Virus record (IMG/VR): IMGVR_UViG_3300024432_000013
Span: 1 to 63,835 of that record
Source of the DNA: a virus
DNA: 63,835 nt
Reading direction: 5' to 3' (one strand)
Shown in pieces: positions 23,781 through 31,590 of the stretch (position 1 is the first letter of the stretch; every line of letters starts with the position of its first letter). Made by a program: the position numbers and the translations under genes. The notes under the pieces were generated by a model. It had not been told where the DNA came from. It was given only the letters and a program-made list of their open reading frames with translations, and did no database searches.

Positions 23781-25181
23781 GTGAGCGAGATGAAAGTTAG
23801 AAAGATTTGTGAGCAGTGTGGAAAGGAATTTGAGGCTTTCCCATATAAGATTAAGGTGGGCAAGGGAAAGTTTTGCTCAAAAAAATGTTCTGATTTAGCT
23901 CAAACTGGTCCGGTTATCGAATTAAGGTGTTTGAATTGTAAGAAGGAGTTTGAGGTTAGTTCTTATAATAGCCAACGTAAGTTTTGTTCGAGGAGGTGTA
24001 TGGGTCAGTATAAGAGAGGAGAAAAACATCCGAATTGGATTGGTGGGGAAATAGAGGTTTTGTGTAGCAATTGTGGTAAGGGAGTCAAGAGGTATGCGAG
24101 GCAAGTAGCAAAAAGGAAATGGAATTTTTGTAGTCGTGCTTGTCAGAAGGAGTATTTTAGTAGGAGGGGATTGAGCATATCGGGTTGCGGTCCAGCAAAA
24201 TGGGGGAAGGTCGAGAAAGAATGTATTCAGTGTGGCCGAGAATTTCAGGTGCGTTCGTCTGAAAGCTTCCGTAAGTTTTGTTCGCGGGAATGTTATTTTT
24301 CGTGGCGTCGTACAAGTGAAGGGCGAAGGATGATTCGTTCAAGATGGAAAAGTCCGGAGTACAAGGAGAATTGGAAGAGGAAGGTGGCATTGGTCAGGGA
24401 CAAAATGAGTAGAAAACAGTCGAAGACAATGAAATTGGTGTGGGGAAGGCCGGGATATAGGGTAGCTACGGTTGAGAAAATGAAGCGGGCATGTGCGAAC
24501 CCACAAACAAAGCTGAGAAGGGCCGAGGCCATTAAGGGGAATTGGCAAGATTCCAATTATTTGTTCAGTTATTATAAGGGTCAGATTTTTGGGCGGGGGT
24601 TTGATGACGCTTTATTGATGGAGTTGGACAGGGAATTGATTCAGGCGAAGGTTCAATTGCATGGTATTTGTCAGGGAATTAAGGAATTGGTTTGCAAGTA
24701 CTGTGGGAGGGAGTTTGAGGTTTCCGGTGATGATCAGGTAGTAAGAAAAGAGTATTGTTCCAGGGAGTGTGCGAATTTGAGCAGGAGGTTGCCAGGGGTT
24801 GTTTTAAGGTGTCTGGGTTGTGGGAAAGAGTTTGAGACTACAATGAGTCTTGCTGTTCGGTATCATCGTAGATTTTGCTCTCGGAAGTGTTCTGCTCAGT
24901 TTTTGCGGGGAGAAAATCATTCGAACTGGAAGGGGGGAATGGCAGTAGTTGCTTGTGCATATTGTGGGAGGCAGTTGAAACGATATCCTCAACGGTTAAA
25001 GCAGACGGAGAGGAGTTTTTGTAATGCAAAGTGCCGATCGGCGTATTTCTTGGAAAGGGGATTGCATATTAGTGGCGAACCCAGGATCACAGGCAACCCA
25101 GGGTTAGATAGGGAAATAATTCGGGCGCAAGTCCGATTATTTAAATCCAATAAAAAGGAGGTCAGTCATGAATCAAGCTAG
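23781..25181 (+). CDS. seven-zinc-finger, homing-endonuclease-like protein
   Basis: About 466 residues with seven CxxC...(F/Y)C(S/N)xxC units, for example CEQCGKEF...FCSKKC, CLNCKKEF...FCSRRC and CAYCGRQL...FCNAKC. Four units lie in the N-terminal half and three in the C-terminal half. The halves are partly duplicated: NWIGGEIEVLCSNCGKGVKR with RGLSISG matches NWKGGMAVVACAYCGRQLKR with RGLHISG, and LDRELIQAKVQL matches LDREIIRAQVRL. The central basic region resembles modular DNA-binding segments (NUMOD type) of homing endonucleases. No nuclease active site is obvious. GTG 23781 forms a GTGA overlap with a 16-codon leader frame (23734-23784); GTG 23772 and ATG 23790 are alternatives. Confidence 0.6.
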   Translation: MSEMKVRKICEQCGKEFEAFPYKIKVGKGKFCSKKCSDLAQTGPVIELRCLNCKKEFEVSSYNSQRKFCSRRCMGQYKRGEKHPNWIGGEIEVLCSNCGKGVKRYARQVAKRKWNFCSRACQKEYFSRRGLSISGCGPAKWGKVEKECIQCGREFQVRSSESFRKFCSRECYFSWRRTSEGRRMIRSRWKSPEYKENWKRKVALVRDKMSRKQSKTMKLVWGRPGYRVATVEKMKRACANPQTKLRRAEAIKGNWQDSNYLFSYYKGQIFGRGFDDALLMELDRELIQAKVQLHGICQGIKELVCKYCGREFEVSGDDQVVRKEYCSRECANLSRRLPGVVLRCLGCGKEFETTMSLAVRYHRRFCSRKCSAQFLRGENHSNWKGGMAVVACAYCGRQLKRYPQRLKQTERSFCNAKCRSAYFLERGLHISGEPRITGNPGLDREIIRAQVRLFKSNKKEVSHESS

Positions 25182-25488
25182 AGACTTGAGGATTGGGAAT
25201 TTGACCCCAGAGGCAAGTGATCAGATGCACAGTGCCATGCTGAACAGTTTGAAGCTCATCAATGAGTTCTTTGATTCTCCACGCCCACAGCGGAAAGAGT
25301 TTACACAGGAAATCAAGGTAGCGAACAGCGTGCTCAATTCCTTTGCTAAAATCAGACAAGCTGAAAGTGGAAACCAGATGGTATTGTTACAGATGGGAAA
25401 GATGCTGAGCGATAGCAAGAAAGAGTTCAGAGCGTTCATGTTCGAGAATTTGCCTCACTTGGTCGACTTCAAAAAGCTCAAGAAGTAG
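25168..25488 (+). CDS. hypothetical helical protein (106 aa)
   Basis: AAGGAGG before the ATG; overlaps the zinc-finger gene by 14 bases. Four predicted helices with the pattern EIKVANSVLNSFAKIRQAES, like small terminase-type or DNA-binding helical bundles. No family recognised. Followed by a terminator-like hairpin. Confidence 0.6.
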   Translation: MNQARDLRIGNLTPEASDQMHSAMLNSLKLINEFFDSPRPQRKEFTQEIKVANSVLNSFAKIRQAESGNQMVLLQMGKMLSDSKKEFRAFMFENLPHLVDFKKLKK

Positions 25489-25495
25489 GTTTATG

Positions 25496-25527
25496 GGAGG
25501 CCGATAGCTCAATTGCCATCGGTCTCC
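25496..25527 (+). terminator. terminator-like hairpin
   Basis: A 10-bp stem (GGAGGCCGAT with ATCGGTCTCC, one G-T pair) closes a 12-base loop. The run after it is AT-rich but not a clean T tract, so termination may be weak or factor-dependent. It separates the zinc-finger operon from the Tas-like gene. Confidence 0.5.
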
Positions 25528-25541
25528 GATTAAATCTGTTT

Positions 25542-25571
25542 GTGAAGGTATCTGCTAGGTGACAATAGTAA
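25542..25571 (+). promoter_or_regulatory. GTGA/TGACAA element, copy 7
   Basis: GTGAAG (25542-25547), 18-bp spacer ending TGACAA, then TAGTAA (25566-25571). AGGAGGTGA follows, then the Tas-like start at 25592. It would drive the Tas-like gene and the downstream array. Confidence 0.55.
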
Positions 25572-25591
25572 TATAGGAGGTGAGTAAGAAA

Positions 25592-26392
25592 ATGGAAACT
25601 AATGGTTTTAGTACGTTGGCAAATGCCCTCTATTTTATCCAGAAGGCGAGGGTAGCGTCTCAGGTGAGAAAGACGCATCTTGCACTGAGGAAAGAAACTT
25701 GCAGTGTTACCGAAGAAGTGTTAGAGAGGACAGCAGATGTAGAAACGTGGCTTAACAACAAGGTAAAGGAATTAGTTAAATCGCACCCCGCTTATCCCTG
25801 GTTCAAGAACGTAAAGGGTATAGGCGATCTGAATATCGGCAAGGTCGTTAGCCTTATCGATATTGAGAAAGCGAGTTTAGTAAGTAAACTGTGGAGGTAC
25901 GCGGGAATGGCACCGGGCCCCGATGGCAAAGCAGAACGACAGGTCTCAGGACAGAAGCTCCATTATAATAAGGTTCTTAAGTCTATGTGCTGGCGGGTAG
26001 CCAAGAGCTTAATCAGGGCAAAAGGTTCGTATTATGAGTACTATCGCGAGCAGAAAACAAAGATACTGGCCCGGTTGAAGCGAGAGGGTTATACAGTCGT
26101 CCCATCGTTAGAGTTACCAATAGAAAAGGATCCGAAAACGGGCAGGAAGAAGCACGTTGAGAAAGATGGGTTTTTCGGGCTGGGTCACGCGGACGGCATG
26201 GCTCAACGCAAGATGATAAAGCTTTTTCTCTCCCACTTATGGTTAGAATGGAGAACGGCGGAAAAGCTTCCCATTTCAAAACCATACGCCCATGCTATTC
26301 AAGGTCATTCCGATTATCGACCGCCAGAGGATTTTATTGAGATAAAGGAGGTAACCAAAGCCAAAACCGATGAGAAATCCACATCTCCCTAG
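25592..26392 (+). CDS. Tas-like (Nop/IS110 C-terminal domain) protein
   Basis: The 266-residue protein has an N-terminal helical/coiled-coil part (residues 1-70) and then VKGIGDLNIGKVVSLIDIEK, SKLWRYAGMAPG, SGQKLHYNKVLKSMCWRVAK and a GSYYEYYREQK helix. This is the pattern annotated as the IS116/IS110/IS902 transposase C-terminal domain, which is related to the Nop domain that binds box C/D-like RNA. The DEDD/RuvC N-terminal catalytic domain of true IS110 recombinases is absent, and the usual Ser of their G-x-(I/L)-S-K-x-G motif appears to be Lys. It is therefore unlikely to transpose. With the 36-bp two-repeat array beginning inside its last codons, it best fits a nuclease-less Tas (TasA-like) protein of a TIGR-Tas system. 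Start chosen for AGGAGGTGA spacing. Confidence 0.72.
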   Translation: METNGFSTLANALYFIQKARVASQVRKTHLALRKETCSVTEEVLERTADVETWLNNKVKELVKSHPAYPWFKNVKGIGDLNIGKVVSLIDIEKASLVSKLWRYAGMAPGPDGKAERQVSGQKLHYNKVLKSMCWRVAKSLIRAKGSYYEYYREQKTKILARLKREGYTVVPSLELPIEKDPKTGRKKHVEKDGFFGLGHADGMAQRKMIKLFLSHLWLEWRTAEKLPISKPYAHAIQGHSDYRPPEDFIEIKEVTKAKTDEKSTSP

Positions 26393-27409
26393 CGAGCTGT
26401 TATCATTGAGTAATCCAGAGTATTTGAGCGAGCCAGATTATGAGAGAAATCCACATGCAATGAGCGAGCTATTAATATCGAGAAATCCACGATTTCTGAG
26501 CGAGCTATGTATTGTAAGAAATCCCTAACATATGAGCGAGCCGATGATATGGAGAAATCTGAGATACAAAAGCGAGCCACAATGCAATGAGAATTCCATT
26601 ATTCGAAAAGCGAGCTAACAAGAATGAGAAGCCCACGGCATACGAGCGAGCCTGCGAGTGGAAGAAACCCATTTGGCTTAAGCGAGCTACTCTTAAAGAG
26701 AAACCCAGGTCAATCAAGCGAGCTAACATAATTAAGGAATCCAGAAATTATAAGCGAGCTTTCGATAGCAAGAAATCCTCGGTTAAAGAGCGAGCTACCT
26801 TTAAAGAGAATTCCATTGTTTATGAGCGAGCTATTGACATGGAGAAACCCTTGTAGCAAGAGCGAGCTATCGCATGAGAGAAGTCCAAATAACCGAAGCG
26901 AGCTATTTGAAAGAAGAAATCCGATAAAGAGGAGCGAGCCTCAATAGTTGAGAAATCCAACTGAGTAAAACGAGCCAATCAATGTGAGAATTCCAATGTC
27001 AACGAGCGAGCCAGCATTGAAGAGAAATCCACGCAGAACGAGCGAGCTAATCTAGGTGAGAAACCCAATAAGAAAGAGCGAGCTAGTCAACTTGAGGAAT
27101 CCAAAGATTTCAAGCGAGCTGTAGGTCATAAGTAATCCATTATGGTAAAGCGAGCCTTTGATAATTAGAAATCCGAGAAATCTAAGCGAGCTAACCGCGG
27201 GGAGAAATCCAATTTCCTTGAGCGAGCTAATTGATATGAGAAATTCATTCATGGGGAGCGAGCCAAGACCGAAGAGGAATCCAGTCCTTCAGAGCGAGCT
27301 AATTGAGCGGAGAAACCCACATTAGTAGAGCGAGCTACCATTTTTGAGAAACCCATTGAATTGAAGCGAGCCAAAATGAATGAGAAACCCGTTGAGATTA
27401 AGCGTATTA
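26372..27409 (+). repeat. TIGR-like array: two alternating 10-bp repeats with 8-bp variable segments
   Basis: Period 36 bp throughout, except one 38-bp unit near 26572. Each unit is repeat R1 (consensus RAGCGAGCYA), 8 variable bases, repeat R2 (consensus RAGAAAYCCA), 8 variable bases. I count 28 good R1 copies (core GCGAGC from 26392 to 27366; one has ACGAGC) plus one decayed terminal copy at 27400, and 29 R2 copies, the first at 26372-26381 within the Tas-like coding end. The roughly 57 variable 8-mers show no similarity to one another. Several stop codons interrupt every frame, so it is noncoding. CRISPR arrays have a single repeat and long spacers, so this is not CRISPR. The 36-bp dual-repeat, dual-spacer layout matches TIGR arrays, whose transcripts are cut into about 36-nt guide RNAs. 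Confidence 0.85.
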
Positions 27410-27454
27410 AGCAAATGTTTTAAAATTTAAATATCCATTTAAGGAGGTAAGGTG

Positions 27455-28384
27455 ATGGATAGAGATGAACAAATGGCAAGGGATGCTAAACGAATTAGCG
27501 AAGCTCGGCAAAGGGCCGGGTTGAATTGGTGGCGTCCAAAGGTAGGATCCAACATAGTCCGAATCCTTCCGCATTGGTCAAAGGGTGTAGGCGCTCTGTT
27601 TTATAAGAGCATTCGACGACACTTTGGCATTGGCCCGGAGAACGGTAATATCATCTGTCGGAAGACCGATGGTAAGGATCAGGATTGTCCGATCTGCGAC
27701 TACGTGCAGGAATTGAGAAATTCGGGCAAAAAAGAAGACGCAACCGCCGCATCTGATATGGGTTCAAAAGAAAGATTCGTTGTGAATGTTATCGACAGAA
27801 ATAACCCGCAGGACGGAGTGCAGATTTGGGAGATGGGTGTCATGCTTTTCAATGACATCCTCGCACTTTTTCTCGATCGAGAGTGGGGGAAAATTGATTC
27901 TCTTACTGAGGGCAGGTATGTAAAAGTCAAACGCACGGGCGAGGGGAAATTTGATACCCGCTATTTTCCGACACCGGCACCCAATATAACAAAGGTAGAT
28001 CCTGCTGTGATGAAGAAAGCTCATAATCTCGATGAGATTTTCAAGACTCCGACAGTTGATGAAGTCTTTGGAATGTTAGAAGGCGAGGAGCCAGAACCCG
28101 AAAAGGAAGAAGATGTGAGTGAGTTCTTAGGCCCGGAGGAAGAAGCAGCTGATATTGGAAAAGATGAGAAAGTTGCAGACGAGGAAGTTCCCGCAGCCGA
28201 GGAAGTTGTCGAAGAAGAGGAAGTATTAACAATTCCCATGGATGATGTTGAGGAGAAGAAACCCGCTCCCGCAGAAAAAGCAGCGGACAAAGAAAAGGCA
28301 AAGGAGGAGAAAGGTCCGAAGTCCTCACCAGATAGGGCTAAAGAAATGGCAAGAATGCGCGCTAAGTTGAAGAAGAAGTCGTGA
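27455..28384 (+). CDS. single-stranded DNA-binding protein, T4 gp32-like
   Basis: Coats single-stranded DNA at forks and recombination intermediates. Residues 25-125 match the gp32-type core: GSNIVRILPHW, HFGIG, a zinc site with CRKTDGKDQDCPICDY, and RFVVNVIDRNNPQDG. The C-terminal third is an extremely acidic tail, the part that in gp32 recruits partner proteins, but it ends with a basic patch (RMRAKLKKKS). ATG 27455 has AAGGAGG at eight-base spacing. First gene after the array and coupled to RecA. Confidence 0.82.
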   Translation: MDRDEQMARDAKRISEARQRAGLNWWRPKVGSNIVRILPHWSKGVGALFYKSIRRHFGIGPENGNIICRKTDGKDQDCPICDYVQELRNSGKKEDATAASDMGSKERFVVNVIDRNNPQDGVQIWEMGVMLFNDILALFLDREWGKIDSLTEGRYVKVKRTGEGKFDTRYFPTPAPNITKVDPAVMKKAHNLDEIFKTPTVDEVFGMLEGEEPEPEKEEDVSEFLGPEEEAADIGKDEKVADEEVPAAEEVVEEEEVLTIPMDDVEEKKPAPAEKAADKEKAKEEKGPKSSPDRAKEMARMRAKLKKKS

Positions 28385-29412
28385 CAAGCGAGGAGAGAAA
28401 AGCAAGAGAATTAGAACGGCTTCGAAGCGACCTGTCCACAATAGACCTGAGCGAGCTTAACGAAAACATACGCTGCATATCGACAGGTGTTGTAGCATTC
28501 GACTTGGCAATGGGCGGAGGTTGGCCGGAGTCCCGGTTCTCAGAAATATTCGGGGAGTGGCAGTCGGGCAAGAGTTTAATAATGTATCAGTCTATCAAGG
28601 AGTGTCAGGCAGCAGGTGGGTTAGCGTTTCTCGATGACAGTGAACGGGCATTTGACAAGCGTTGGGCGAGAGCTTTGGGAATAAATCTTGACGAGCTGTT
28701 TTACTTTATTTCGACTTCAATAGAACATGGATTCGAGCATCTTGAAAAAGTGTGCCATGAAGTTCGTAAATCCCCCGAATTCCGAGACGTTCCGATTCTC
28801 TATGTGAAGGATAGTCTTGCCGCTTCAATAGCCAAAGAAGAAGCAGACATGACATTCGAGAAGACAGGCATCGCCCTACAAGCAAGGGCGGTGTCCAAGG
28901 GATTGAGAAGGCTTACAAATCTCATCGCAGACCAAAGAGTAGCAGTAGTATTCGTGAATCAAATCAGGACGAAAGTCGGGGTTATGTTCGGACCATCATC
29001 AGAATCAACAGGTGGCAGGGCTCCTAAATTCTATGCAGGCATGAGAATCGGACTCTATAAGAAGTCTAAGATAAAGAGAGCAGGCAGGATAGTGGGAATG
29101 GGTGGATTATTTGATGTAGTAAAGAGCAAAATCGGTGTTCCGTGGAGGCAGGTGAAGTTTCAGATGCTATTAAAAACGGGCGTTCATGCATTGAGCGGGT
29201 TATTCGAATACTTCATATCGGAAAGTGTTATAAAACAGCTCACAACACGCTCGTTCGAGTTTGCAGGAGACAGATTTAAGCGACAGGATTTTCCCGCTAT
29301 GTGGGCGGACGCAGGGAAGAGAGAAGCGCTGCTCATGGAGTATAAGAGAGTTCAAGAAGAAGGAGTTGATGAGGAGCCACAAGTTGCAGAAGGGTCATCC
29401 GAGGAGGAGTAA
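28381..29412 (+). CDS. RecA/UvsX-family recombinase
   Basis: Strand-exchange protein. N-terminal STGVVAFDLAMGGGWPESR, Walker A GEWQSGKS near residue 58, Walker B ILYVKDS, and loop L2 region VVFVNQIRTKVGVMFGPSSE followed by STGGRAPKFYA, all in RecA order. The 343-residue length is typical of phage RecA. GTG start overlaps the SSB stop (GTGA). With SSB, SbcCD and the UvsW-like helicase it forms a recombination-dependent replication set. Confidence 0.92.
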   Translation: MTSEERKARELERLRSDLSTIDLSELNENIRCISTGVVAFDLAMGGGWPESRFSEIFGEWQSGKSLIMYQSIKECQAAGGLAFLDDSERAFDKRWARALGINLDELFYFISTSIEHGFEHLEKVCHEVRKSPEFRDVPILYVKDSLAASIAKEEADMTFEKTGIALQARAVSKGLRRLTNLIADQRVAVVFVNQIRTKVGVMFGPSSESTGGRAPKFYAGMRIGLYKKSKIKRAGRIVGMGGLFDVVKSKIGVPWRQVKFQMLLKTGVHALSGLFEYFISESVIKQLTTRSFEFAGDRFKRQDFPAMWADAGKREALLMEYKRVQEEGVDEEPQVAEGSSEEE

Positions 29413-29517
29413 ATGGTTATTGCATGGATATTTATTATATCTCTAATTATTCTTGACATGAGAATTGAGCACATAAGAGTTAATGAACAGCTTAAGAGGA
29501 GGAACGATGGTAGATAA
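29413..29517 (+). CDS. single-pass membrane peptide (34 aa)
   Basis: GAGGAGG before the ATG; begins at the RecA stop. Hydrophobic stretch VIAWIFIISLIIL then a basic tail. Overlaps the nuclease gene by 11 bases. Function unknown. Confidence 0.45.
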   Translation: MVIAWIFIISLIILDMRIEHIRVNEQLKRRNDGR

Positions 29518-30118
29518 AGTAAAATCCAAACTATCAGCCGAAGAAAAGAGTAGACGGGGCAAGATGTCAAAGAGGAAAGGTAGGTCAGGAGAACAGCAAG
29601 CGGCAAAGCTATTGACGAAGATTATGTATCCGAATGCTGACGGAGAAGTCAGGAGAACCCCGATGTCAGGAGCATGGCATGGGGTTGCATCACTCACAGG
29701 TGATTTAATCTGTCTCAAGGACGAAGCCATAGACGAGAGGTTCCCGTTCTATTGGTCAGTGAAGTGGCATAAGCGTGAAACCATTCCGGCATTTGCGATA
29801 CTCGCCGGTAATTTCAGTGTGTTAAAGAAGTGGCTCGGGCAAGCGAAGGCTATGATTCCCACGCTTCTTTATTATACGCTCTTGTTTTGGAAGTCGGATG
29901 CAACAGAGTGGTATGTGTGCATGGATTTTCACGATTACGAGCAGTTGAAAGAAGTTTTCACTTGGCCAGTAGAATCAACAATTCTTATATCAAAGTTCTT
30001 CTCCGCTATCCCTCATCACCCGACGGGTCTGGTGAATATGCCGTTATCAACTTTCGGGGCTTGGATTACTCCAGGTCTTTTAGAGGGAGGAGTTTTTGCG
30101 AAGAAACAATCAGTATGA
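29507..30118 (+). CDS. PD-(D/E)XK nuclease, Holliday-junction-resolvase-like
   Basis: N-terminal KRKGRSGEQQAAKLL places a Glu at the usual Hjc/VRR-NUC position; GDLICL supplies the Asp and FYWSVKWHK the x-x-K catalytic strand. This E...D...VK layout, and its place between RecA and SbcCD, suggest a structure-specific endonuclease that trims or resolves recombination intermediates. Start 29507 has GAGGAGG upstream; a longer frame from 29483 is unlikely. Confidence 0.68.
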   Translation: MVDKVKSKLSAEEKSRRGKMSKRKGRSGEQQAAKLLTKIMYPNADGEVRRTPMSGAWHGVASLTGDLICLKDEAIDERFPFYWSVKWHKRETIPAFAILAGNFSVLKKWLGQAKAMIPTLLYYTLLFWKSDATEWYVCMDFHDYEQLKEVFTWPVESTILISKFFSAIPHHPTGLVNMPLSTFGAWITPGLLEGGVFAKKQSV

Positions 30119-30127
30119 CAATAGATA
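30098..30127 (+). promoter_or_regulatory. GTGA/TGACAA element, copy 8
   Basis: GCGAAG (30098-30103; GTGAAG in other copies), 18-bp spacer ending TGACAA, then TAGATA (30122-30127). The TGA of TGACAA is the stop of the nuclease gene. Confidence 0.45.
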
Positions 30128-30141
30128 AAGTGGAGGTAACT

Positions 30142-30384
30142 ATGCGAGTAGGAGATAAACTTCAGGTATGGGATGAAGAAAAAGTGGTGTGCCTCGGATG
30201 GGGTAAGATAATTCTGATTGCAATTCATCATTTCGATGGTGAACAGATTCCCTTTATCCAGCTTGAAAGCGGGAAGAAGTTATGGGGAACAGAATGTCAT
30301 TATATTTCAGAGAAGAAAGCCATAGGCATAGGGGCCCGACTTTTTAGGAATATTATGAGGGGACGAAGCAATAATGGTAAGTGA
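30142..30384 (+). CDS. hypothetical protein (80 aa)
   Basis: GGAGG before the ATG, just after a GTGA/TGACAA element. Beta-rich first half (GDKLQVWDEEKVVCLGWGKI) suggests a small SH3-like barrel; basic helical tail. An open frame extends far upstream but out of step with the nuclease gene and is not used. Confidence 0.55.
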   Translation: MRVGDKLQVWDEEKVVCLGWGKIILIAIHHFDGEQIPFIQLESGKKLWGTECHYISEKKAIGIGARLFRNIMRGRSNNGK

Positions 30385-30475
30385 ATTCTGGATGGGGCAG
30401 GTGATAATCCTCCTTATAGTACAGCTCATCTGGATTGCTTGTCCCGTCCTTTATATCAAGGAGAAAAGATATTGA
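30374..30475 (+). CDS. single-pass membrane peptide (33 aa)
   Basis: Hydrophobic core VIILLIVQLIWIACPVLYI with a basic end. Its stop overlaps the TTG start of the SbcD-like gene, so it may serve for translational coupling. Confidence 0.45.
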   Translation: MVSEFWMGQVIILLIVQLIWIACPVLYIKEKRY

Positions 30476-31590
30476 GATTGTTGGCTTTTAGTGATTTGCA
30501 TTTACACCCGTATAAGACGTTTGCGGATTTCCGTTCGGGGGATAATTCGAGGCGAGTTGAAATACTTAAGCGGTTAGATGACGTTATAACGAAAGCAAAC
30601 TCAGGGTCCAAAGATGGTCCCTATGATTGTCTCGTATTTACAGGAGATTTCTTTCACGAGCGGAGAAAGGTAGATGTCATATCAATGGTAGAAGCGAGGA
30701 ATTCGTTATCAAAGCTAGATATTCCGTTCGTGGCGTGTTCAGGAACGCACGATGTCACTCGGTCAGGGCATTCGTCCCTCACTGCATTTGAGGAATTGAA
30801 GGAAGTGATGGAGGAGCAGAATCCAGCGTTTTCTGTTGACCGCTCCGTTCAAATATGGGATGAGAACATGATCGCATGGACGTTTCTCTGTATCCCAGAT
30901 CCGTTAGATCATTATCAGCATCAGAAGAAAGTAGAGGAAGCATTGGCTTTGTGTCAGTCGGCTGATAATCTTATTCTTGTCACTCACGGCAATGTATTAG
31001 GCGATGAGTATGGTATGCAGGAGTGGATGGATGGTGGACTGGACCCTGCATTTCTTAGAGATAAGTTTCTTTTTTCAATAGTCGGCCATTATCATATTCC
31101 TTTTTACAGTGACAGGGTGTTAGTGCCCGGTGCAGTAATTCCCCACGGCTTCGGTGACGAATGTGGTGGTGGTAATATGTGGGATGTAAAACTCGAAATG
31201 CAGAATAATGGAGCATGTGATGCCACAGTTACGACTTTATCTTTTCCATCACCGGCGTTTGTGTCTCTCTACGGCAATGAGTGGGATAGCGGGTTGTCAA
31301 AGGATAATTATTACAGGATTTACACATCAAATCGAGACGTAAGGATTCCAGCAGGTGTTAAGCACATTCTTATATTTGAAGAAGAAGCGGTCGAAAGAGT
31401 GCGGGCACGTGCGGATATACAGATAGCAGATTCAAAGGAGAGTCTCGTAAATAAATTTATCGAAGTGGCACATTCATCAATCTTCAAAGTAAGCAAGGCT
31501 CAGTTAGAAGCAATCGGAAGAATCCTTGTTGGAGGAGAAGATAAAGTTCCGAGCGAAGATGAGCTTAAGGAAATAGAAAAGGTATTTTAG
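30472..31590 (+). CDS. SbcD/Mre11-like nuclease (T4 gp47 type)
   Basis: Calcineurin-like phosphoesterase with FSDLHLH, FTGDFFHE, SGTHDV (in place of GNHD), LVTHGN and GHYHIP, the metal-binding motifs in order. Partner of the SbcC-like ATPase encoded directly downstream; together they process DNA ends and hairpins during recombination. TTG 30472 follows AAGGAG and overlaps the upstream stop; an earlier TTG (30439) lies within the membrane-peptide gene. Confidence 0.88.
   Translation: MRLLAFSDLHLHPYKTFADFRSGDNSRRVEILKRLDDVITKANSGSKDGPYDCLVFTGDFFHERRKVDVISMVEARNSLSKLDIPFVACSGTHDVTRSGHSSLTAFEELKEVMEEQNPAFSVDRSVQIWDENMIAWTFLCIPDPLDHYQHQKKVEEALALCQSADNLILVTHGNVLGDEYGMQEWMDGGLDPAFLRDKFLFSIVGHYHIPFYSDRVLVPGAVIPHGFGDECGGGNMWDVKLEMQNNGACDATVTTLSFPSPAFVSLYGNEWDSGLSKDNYYRIYTSNRDVRIPAGVKHILIFEEEAVERVRARADIQIADSKESLVNKFIEVAHSSIFKVSKAQLEAIGRILVGGEDKVPSEDELKEIEKVF

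Noticed and set aside
25592-26392. Insertion sequence of the IS110 family
   Set aside because: The catalytic N-terminal domain is absent and no element ends or target duplication are visible; the array context fits a Tas-like role.
26587-26856. Repetitive 12-residue coding frames across the array (both strands)
   Set aside because: They arise because 36 is a multiple of three; stops interrupt all frames and there are no ribosome sites.
26372-27409. CRISPR array
   Set aside because: Two different alternating 10-bp repeats with 8-bp variable segments do not fit CRISPR (one repeat of 23-47 bp and spacers near 30 bp), and no cas gene is nearby.
29830-30141. Long upstream extension of the 80-residue protein
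   Set aside because: Lies in another frame of the nuclease gene; the strong ribosome site supports ATG 30142.
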